64,000 nt of DNA from Pirellulaceae bacterium (GTDB taxonomy: Bacteria > Planctomycetota > Planctomycetia > Pirellulales > Pirellulaceae): the NCBI GenBank assembly GCA_020852965.1, contig JADYZV010000075.1, forward strand, positions 1-64,000, in the 5' to 3' direction. Made by a program: the position numbers and the translations under genes. The notes beneath the pieces are model-generated. The model saw only the letters and a program-made list of their open reading frames with translations, was not told the origin of the DNA and searched no databases. Below, one piece after another: positions 57,749-64,000 of this stretch. Position 1 is the stretch's first letter. Every line of letters starts with the position of its first letter.

Positions 57749-59797
57749 TCAAGCCTTCCCCTTGCCGTTGGATGCTTTTGCATCGACCAATCGCCCGACA
57801 GGTTTGTCAGCCAGGTTGAGAGTGCCGGCCATGCCCAATAAGCTGACCAACTGCCCACGAATGGCATCGGTGCCCCCCATCGACAGCATTTGAGCGATCA
57901 GGGCTGCAACGCTTAGATCTTTGATTTCGCCACTACTCAAGTTGAATTGGTCGACGAGCTTGGACAGACCCTCTTTGAACTGGTCGGGAGTACCACTGAA
58001 GAATGTGTTCTTGACATCCGAAAGCACTTGCGAATTATTGACGAAGCGATCGATGGCTTTTCCTCCTTTGACCGCGTCGGAGATTTGATTGAAGAACGTT
58101 CCGTCGCCACCGACGATATCGATCTTGGCTGCACGGAGCGCAGCCCCGAGCACAGCGGCTTGTTCGCCAGCGATCGACTTCTGAGCGTCAATGGCCGCGA
58201 TCTCGATGGCCTTGTCCTTTTCCAGTCGCAGCTTGAACTCTTCGTGCTCTTTGCCAACGCCGTCGAGCTCCTTCATGGCAGTAGCCTTCTCGGTGATACC
58301 TTGAGCCTCGCTCATGTACTTCTCTTTGAGTACGCGGGCTTCGGCCATTCCCTGTTTCTCGCTGGCAGCAGCCTTGGCTGTTTGCACGTTGGCATCGGCA
58401 AGGCCCTCGGCGGCATGCTCGGCAGTCATGGCTTCGGCAAGCATTTTGGTAGCGGCCGATTTCTTCTCTGCGCGATCGCGGTCCGCTTCGGCTTCAATCG
58501 CCACTTGCTCCGCTCGCATCTCGGCCGCTTTTCGCGAGCCCTCGGCGGCTTTGACCTCTTTGACCATCGCTTGTTCGGCGATCATTTCGGCCGCAGTGAT
58601 TTCGACCTTCTTCTTTCGATCGGCTGTGGCGAATTCTTCCGTATCCAAAATGCGTTGTTTTTCTTCGACAACCGCCCGTTCGACCACTACGCGTTCACGG
58701 ATGACTTCCTGAATGTTGCGGCGCTCGATCTCGATCGCTTTCTCTTTTTCCACTTCGGCCACACCGACAACCCGTTGGCGTTCGACCGCTTCCAAGTTGC
58801 GGTCGCGTTCGAGCCGTTCGAGCTCGACGGCGTCGGTCCGCTCTTTGTTGCGCTGAGCGACCAAGATGGTTCGCATACGATTCTCTTCGGCAATCCCCAA
58901 CTCCTCGTCGGTCGATATGCGGGCGCGTTCACCTGCTAAGCGTTGTTCCTCGGTTACTTTCCTGCCGGCAGCTCGTTCGCGAGCTTCGATTTCGGCGATC
59001 TCGCGGTGTTGTTTCTCTGTAGCCGATACGCGTTGGCGCTCGAGTTCCAGTATGGCTTCTTGCGCTTCGACGTCTTGCTTTTTGAGCGTTTTCTCACGTT
59101 CACGGGTAAAGAAATTCTCTTTAATCTTCTCGATCGACGTCAACTCGGTAATCTTTTTGATACCGTCAGCGTCGAGGATATTGTTGGGATTGAGCAGCTC
59201 GAGCTTGGTCTGCTCGAGGTAGTCGATCGCCGCATCGTCGAGCCGATAGCCGTTGAGGTCTGTACCGATGACTTTGAGAATTTCCTCTTTGAACTTTTCG
59301 CGTTTGTCGTACAGTTCGATAAATTCGAACTGCTTTCCGACGGTCTTCAGTGCTTCGGAGAATTTGGAATCAAACAGTTCGCGAAGCGTTTCTAGCTGAC
59401 TCGCCCGCTTGCAACCGATCGACTGAGCAACTTCCGCCATCTCCTCCTGCGTCTTGTCGATGCGAATGAAGAAAGCCACTTTAATATCTGCGCGGATGTT
59501 GTCCTTGCAGATCAGCCCCTCAGCCCCTTCCCGGGCGATCTCGAAACTCTTGAGGGTCAGGTCCATCTTTTCGTAGTGGTGTACCACCGGGGCAACAAAG
59601 ATGCCGTTAGCGGTGACGACTTGCATACCACCCCAACCCGTACGCACGATGGCTTCGTCCGGCCCAACTTTCTGATAAAACTTGCTGGCCACGGCCAGCA
59701 AACCCGTGAAAAGAATAATCACGGCCACCAGAGCAACGAGCGCTATGATCGCAACCCCTGAGAGATCAGATTGGGCGAGCAGCAGGATAGAGTTCAT
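57749..59797 (-). CDS. flotillin / SPFH family protein (YqiK-like, long coiled coil)
   Basis: N-terminal TM, YQKVGPDEAIVRTGWGGMQVVTANGIFVAPVVHHYEKMDLTLKSFEIAREGAEGLICKDNIRADIKVAFFIRI; Glu/Ala/Arg-rich flotillin coiled coil. Confidence 0.95.
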   Translation of the reverse strand: MNSILLLAQSDLSGVAIIALVALVAVIILFTGLLAVASKFYQKVGPDEAIVRTGWGGMQVVTANGIFVAPVVHHYEKMDLTLKSFEIAREGAEGLICKDNIRADIKVAFFIRIDKTQEEMAEVAQSIGCKRASQLETLRELFDSKFSEALKTVGKQFEFIELYDKREKFKEEILKVIGTDLNGYRLDDAAIDYLEQTKLELLNPNNILDADGIKKITELTSIEKIKENFFTREREKTLKKQDVEAQEAILELERQRVSATEKQHREIAEIEARERAAGRKVTEEQRLAGERARISTDEELGIAEENRMRTILVAQRNKERTDAVELERLERDRNLEAVERQRVVGVAEVEKEKAIEIERRNIQEVIRERVVVERAVVEEKQRILDTEEFATADRKKKVEITAAEMIAEQAMVKEVKAAEGSRKAAEMRAEQVAIEAEADRDRAEKKSAATKMLAEAMTAEHAAEGLADANVQTAKAAASEKQGMAEARVLKEKYMSEAQGITEKATAMKELDGVGKEHEEFKLRLEKDKAIEIAAIDAQKSIAGEQAAVLGAALRAAKIDIVGGDGTFFNQISDAVKGGKAIDRFVNNSQVLSDVKNTFFSGTPDQFKEGLSKLVDQFNLSSGEIKDLSVAALIAQMLSMGGTDAIRGQLVSLLGMAGTLNLADKPVGRLVDAKASNGKGKA

Positions 59798-59834
59798 AAA
59801 GTGGTTCCTTAGCGGATGAAAAATGTGTAGTCTG

Positions 59835-60566
59835 TTAGTCTTTGTTTTGCGAACTTGCCTGGTCCGGCGCACTGACGGCAGTGGTCGGTGATACGATGTA
59901 GAGCCTACGCTTGGCGTCGTAGTGTGTGATCCACACTGGAGTCCCCTGGGCTAAGCTCGGTCCATCGGTGCGCACGTTGAGTAGTAACGGCGAGCCTTCG
60001 GTTTTGAATTTGACTTGGCCGAATTCCGGCGATGCGACGCTTGAACTAATCTTGCATTCTTGGCCGATCAAGCTGTGGGCGCTAATGCGTTCAGTAGTAA
60101 ACCATCCACGCATGGGGCGCGTTGCCAGTTTGGTCAGTGGTACTGCAATCACCAAATTCCTAGCCACCAATATGCTCGACCACAACCAACCAGGCTCCGT
60201 CAAAAAGCGACGGTCAACGACGGTCCAGAGCATGGCGGAGATAAACCACCAGGTGACCGCTAATATCCCCATCCACAACACCAGCGGCACCTCTTTGAGA
60301 TTGAGCCACTTCATCATGAACACGGCCAACCCATCACTGGCTCCACTGCCGATCCCGCCGCTCGATGAATCTAAGTGAGCGTCCGCATGAGTGGGTACAT
60401 CGGCGTGGACGTGAGCATCGGTCGGTAGATGAAGATCGATGTCGCCATGCGGCATGTGCAAATCGACGGTGCCGAGCACAGCCAGCAGGTTCCACAGCAA
60501 TAGCAAGCCTAAGAACATCGTTGCCGGCAGCACGGGGCCGATAAAAAGCGTGTTAATGAATTCCAT
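59835..60566 (-). CDS. YqiJ/OB-fold-like inner membrane protein with His/Asp-rich segment
   Basis: MEFINTLFIGPVLPATMFLGLLLLWNLLAVLGTVDLHMPHGDIDLHLPTDAHVHADVPTHADAHLD...; two further TM segments; C-terminal OB-fold-like domain (LIGQECKISSSVASPEFGQVKF). Confidence 0.82.
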   Translation of the reverse strand: MEFINTLFIGPVLPATMFLGLLLLWNLLAVLGTVDLHMPHGDIDLHLPTDAHVHADVPTHADAHLDSSSGGIGSGASDGLAVFMMKWLNLKEVPLVLWMGILAVTWWFISAMLWTVVDRRFLTEPGWLWSSILVARNLVIAVPLTKLATRPMRGWFTTERISAHSLIGQECKISSSVASPEFGQVKFKTEGSPLLLNVRTDGPSLAQGTPVWITHYDAKRRLYIVSPTTAVSAPDQASSQNKD

Positions 60567-60992
60567 GCCAGGACTTTCCGAATGGAAACAAATTGAGGCG
60601 AAGCCACCCCCTCGCTGGCGGGCGGTCGCCAGAAGAAAAGGCACAAGTAGGGCAACCAGTAGGCGCAAAATCACTCTGGAAGGCGGCGTTTTGTCGCCTC
60701 GTTCGCATTTTAATCAATGCAAGGGCATTATGCTGCAATCTACCCAATTTACGTTCGTCCCCCGAAACATAGCATTCGTTTAGTTCTGCGGACAGAATTT
60801 TTTCGGATTGCCGTTTTCAGCCGCCTGCCGCGAACGAATTTACGGGATGTTGCCACAAACGCCTCCGAGCGATAACCTTTGGGGGTCCATTGCAGGTGGT
60901 GACCAGTTGGCCCGATGGCAGCCGACCAGGGATGTTCGCTTGCTGCCTGCTTTGGAGTCTGCCTCATTCGTTCGCTTGTTGACAGGAGTAGT

Positions 60993-61745
60993 GTGGTGTA
61001 CGTTGCCGTTTCGACCGATTGCTTGCCCGATCTTCAGATGCCTGAAGTTGTCGATGCTTGTGCCGATTTGGAGTTTACGACGGTCGAAATCGCCCTGCGC
61101 GAAAATGGCTCGGTGCTCAGCCCCAGTCGCATTGACGCAGAATTCGATAAAGCCGTTCACTTGGCCAGGCGCAGCCATCGCCTCGAAGTCTGCAGCTACG
61201 ACGTGCATATCGACGCCAAAGGCGACGAGTACTTCCAGCACTTCGAAGCGGTCTGCCGCCTGGGCAAAGCCACCAAAGTCGTCACCCTGACCGTCCCGTC
61301 AGGTGAACTTGGGGTGCCATTCAACGAAGAAGTCGAGCGGCTCCAGCGATTGGTCGATGTGGCCGAGGGGGAAGGCGTGCGGGTCTCCATGAAAACGCAA
61401 ATCGGCCGTCTGAGCGAAGATCCCGACACGGTAAAGGTCCTGTGCGACAATGTCAAAGGCTTGGGAATTACGCTCGACCCCAGCCACTTTCACTGCGGCC
61501 CGAGCTCGACCAAGAACCTCGACAAGATCATGGAGTATGTCTTCCACGTTCACTTGCGCGACTCGAAAAAGAATCAACTGCAAGTCCGCGTGGGGCAAGG
61601 GGAAATCGAGTACGGAAAAATTGTCTCGCAACTATCCAAAGTGGGTTACTCGCATGCGCTGAGCATTCAAATGGCCCCTATGCCCGAGTTCGACCAACGC
61701 AGCGAATTGCGCAAGCTGCGTTTGCTGCTGGAAACATTGCTGTAG
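60993..61745 (+). CDS. sugar phosphate isomerase/epimerase family (AP-endonuclease-2-like TIM barrel)
   Basis: VAVSTDCLPDLQMPEVVDACADLEFTTVEIAL..., ITLDPSHFHCGPSS, VFHVHLRDSKKNQLQVRVGQGEIEYGKIV; GTG start assumed. Confidence 0.85.
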   Translation: MVYVAVSTDCLPDLQMPEVVDACADLEFTTVEIALRENGSVLSPSRIDAEFDKAVHLARRSHRLEVCSYDVHIDAKGDEYFQHFEAVCRLGKATKVVTLTVPSGELGVPFNEEVERLQRLVDVAEGEGVRVSMKTQIGRLSEDPDTVKVLCDNVKGLGITLDPSHFHCGPSSTKNLDKIMEYVFHVHLRDSKKNQLQVRVGQGEIEYGKIVSQLSKVGYSHALSIQMAPMPEFDQRSELRKLRLLLETLL

Positions 61746-61842
61746 TTTTATGGTAGTGGACGAGATTACGAGCCCGTTTGAATCGCCAATCGTTGGGAAC
61801 TCATAACCTCGCCCACTACTTAAAGGTACTACTCAACCAAAG

Positions 61843-62727
61843 ATGAATCGCAGCCACACGCCGAGCAGTTCGACCCTCCCACAGACTTCGCCGCGCGCGG
61901 AGATTTCCGACTATTACGACGACACGCTGCTCGACTACGATATGTGGAGCCCCGAAGGCTATTTGCATTTCGGCTATTGGCGTCCCTACCTAAATCCCTT
62001 CGTGCGGCGCCCCATGCTCGAAGAGATGAATCGATTCATCTTTCAGCACTTGGGATTGGCTGACTGGCACGAAGGGGCCGTCGCCGACTTGGGATGTGGT
62101 GTGGGAGCCGTGTCGCGCTTTGGCAGTCAGCTCTATCCGCAGCTCGAGTTCCATGCCATGTCGATCTCACCTGGCCAAATCGCCTCGGCAATGCAGCGCC
62201 ATTCGGCACAACGAGTAACCTACCATTGTGGTGACTATCACACTCTCCCGTTCGAAGACGAGTCGATCTCAGGTGTATTTTACCTAGAGAGCCTGTGTCA
62301 TAGCACGCAGCCCGAGCAAGCCCTGAACGAAGCAGCCCGAGTCCTCAAACCAGGCGGACGCATCGTCATGACAGACGGCTACTTGCGTCGACCTCTACAG
62401 CAGACCTCGCCGCTGTTTCGCACTATCGTCAAGGGAGTCGCCCACAATTGGGCCGTTCCCATGTTCCATGAATTGGAACTTGCGCGGCGATGGACTGGCG
62501 ACGGTCGCCTCCGTTTGGTGAAAGACATCGAGTGTGGTTGGCGGTTGGGACCATCAGCGCTGCATGCTGCACATCTAACCACTCTTCATTTTCTCAAGCT
62601 GGCACTCAAACGCGGTGTTACCTCTTGGCAATGGAGACACCTAACCGCCTCGGCCTACACCATCGCCTTAGGATTGTACCGACGCCACTTTCACTACCAT
62701 TTACTAGCGTTTGAAAAGGGTTCTTAG
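61843..62727 (+). CDS. class I SAM-dependent methyltransferase
   Basis: GAVADLGCGVGAVSRFGSQLYP (motif I), LNEAARVLKPGGRIVMTDGYLR; overall similar to sterol/tocopherol-type methyltransferases. Confidence 0.92.
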   Translation: MNRSHTPSSSTLPQTSPRAEISDYYDDTLLDYDMWSPEGYLHFGYWRPYLNPFVRRPMLEEMNRFIFQHLGLADWHEGAVADLGCGVGAVSRFGSQLYPQLEFHAMSISPGQIASAMQRHSAQRVTYHCGDYHTLPFEDESISGVFYLESLCHSTQPEQALNEAARVLKPGGRIVMTDGYLRRPLQQTSPLFRTIVKGVAHNWAVPMFHELELARRWTGDGRLRLVKDIECGWRLGPSALHAAHLTTLHFLKLALKRGVTSWQWRHLTASAYTIALGLYRRHFHYHLLAFEKGS

Positions 62728-62797
62728 TTCTTGGTTCTTGGTTCTTGGTTCTTGGTTCTTGGTTCTTGGTTCTTGGTTCTTGGTTCTTGGTTCTTAG
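62721..62797. repeat. heptanucleotide tandem repeat: TTCTTAG-(TTCTTGG)9-TTCTTAG
   Basis: 11 contiguous heptamers; the first contains the TAG stop of the methyltransferase gene. Confidence 0.97.
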
Positions 62798-62855
62798 CTA
62801 CGAGGCTCTCATGTTGCGATTGGCCATTCAGGCGTGCCCCGAATGGCATGAGAAG

Positions 62856-64000
62856 CTACTCCGCCATCAGGTACGCAATTAAATCGGCGATAGCCTGCTT
62901 ATCGAGCGTTTCCTCAAGACCTTGGGGCATTAGCGACAGACCTGTGTTTTTGATCTGATCGATATCCACCCGCAAGACGGTTTCCGTGACACCTTCGTCT
63001 TTCTTCAACGTGATGCTCGTCGCTCCTTCATCGACGATCATTCCAGAGATCACACGGCCTTCGAGCGTTACGACAAGGTAGTTGACATACTGAGGATTGA
63101 CCTCGCTATTGGGGTCTAGAATAGATGCCAACAATGTCTCAGCACCACGAGACTTGATCGCCATCAAACTGGGACCCAGCTCATGTCCGACTCCTTGCAC
63201 GCGATGGCACGCGCTGCAAGATTTCTTAAACACCTCACGGCCTCGATCAATATCGGCTGGCATGGAAAGTGACACACGATACTGGGCAATAATTTTCTCG
63301 CGAAGAGCTGCTTGCTCTGCCGTTCGTGGACTGGTAGGTGGCGAGATTGTGTGAGTCGACCCGGCATCCCGTGGCGCGTCCTTGGCTCGTTGGCGGGCAG
63401 CGACCTGTTCGGCAATCTGCTTTGAAAACTCTGGATCATCCACAACCTCATTCAAATGCTCAACGTCCTCGCCGATCGAGCTCATCACGGCCGCGCGCAT
63501 CCATCGATCTGCTGGGTCGCGAGCTAGCACTCGCAAGAGTCGTTCGGTTCGTTGCGGTGCCGGCCCATCGCCGAGGGCGAACGCTAACTGGTAGCGTACC
63601 TCCATCGATTCGTCATCCACCAAATCCCCCAACGCGGCGGAAAGTTCAGGCGTCCACTCCATCGGTCCCGCCAATCGAACCGCGTGACGGCGAACTTGTG
63701 CGTGGGTGTCCGCCAGAGCAACGAGGATGGTGGCTTCGTCCAGTTTCCTCAAACCGCTCAGCGCATATAACGCGTGCATCCGCCCCAGCGCTGATGAACT
63801 GTTGCGAACAAGTTGCTTCAGTGGTTCGATCGCAGCTGGATCCTGCCGCTCGTATAGCAATCGCGCTGCCGTTTCGCGGTGCCAAGCGTTCTCATGGGCC
63901 AGCAGGGCAACCAGCTCGAGCGTGCTGCGCCCGCTCAAATCAATTGGACCCGAAGACCGAAATCCACTCGGTACGACTTGGTATATGCGTCCCGCATCGC
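62856..64000 (-). CDS. PVC-type c-type cytochrome / HEAT-repeat dehydrogenase, C-terminal part, truncated by window edge
   Basis: CSACHRVQGVGHELGPSLMAIKSRGAETLLASILDPNSEVNPQYVNYLVVT; HEAT-like repeats; frame stays open to the edge as GRIYQVVPSGFRSSGPIDLSGRSTLEL. Confidence 0.92.
   Translation of the reverse strand, partial: DAGRIYQVVPSGFRSSGPIDLSGRSTLELVALLAHENAWHRETAARLLYERQDPAAIEPLKQLVRNSSSALGRMHALYALSGLRKLDEATILVALADTHAQVRRHAVRLAGPMEWTPELSAALGDLVDDESMEVRYQLAFALGDGPAPQRTERLLRVLARDPADRWMRAAVMSSIGEDVEHLNEVVDDPEFSKQIAEQVAARQRAKDAPRDAGSTHTISPPTSPRTAEQAALREKIIAQYRVSLSMPADIDRGREVFKKSCSACHRVQGVGHELGPSLMAIKSRGAETLLASILDPNSEVNPQYVNYLVVTLEGRVISGMIVDEGATSITLKKDEGVTETVLRVDIDQIKNTGLSLMPQGLEETLDKQAIADLIAYLMAE

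Noticed and set aside
57947-58939. 330-aa plus-strand ORF
   Set aside because: Entirely antisense to the flotillin coiled coil; its F/L/D/H-rich composition is explained by reverse reading of the E/A/R/K codons.
1-64000. CRISPR array, tRNA or rRNA genes, transposases, prophage genes
   Set aside because: None recognised. The tandem repeats lack spacer architecture, and no transposase or phage structural motifs were seen. A tRNAscan or Infernal run would be needed to exclude small RNAs.

Overview
The gene content points to a planctomycete chromosome segment, probably Pirellulaceae (inference): formylglycine-type sulfatases, a DUF1501/PSD1 (DUF1549-DUF1553) pair, PVC-type c-type cytochrome/dehydrogenase proteins, a TIGR03009-like protein, a partial MfnB-like gene and many long intergenic palindromes. 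About 40 coding regions are supported. Named or recognisable ones include ribonuclease D, an oxidoreductase, a BshB1-like deacetylase, a MoxR/DUF58/transglutaminase operon, PurU, HisS, a TPP-dependent 2-oxoacid decarboxylase, a two-permease MacB-like ABC export locus, MtfA and SodC. An envelope-stress-like cluster spans about 41.2-46.4 kb. The best candidate for an under-described system is the minus-strand module at 52.3-60.6 kb: a 1746-aa AAA+ ATPase with a large non-AAA N-terminal region, a very long flotillin/SPFH protein, and a YqiJ-like membrane protein with a His/Asp-rich segment. Other notable signals are paired TTCTTGG heptanucleotide arrays starting at the stop codons of two unrelated genes, several families of interspersed palindromic repeats, a tandem series of decayed copies of the PSD1 3' coding end, a metallophosphoesterase/hydrolase fusion disrupted by frameshift and probable deletion, and a Cu/Zn SOD lacking both disulfide cysteines. 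No CRISPR array, rRNA, convincing tRNA or transposase was found. All calls come from reading the sequence; no database search was run.
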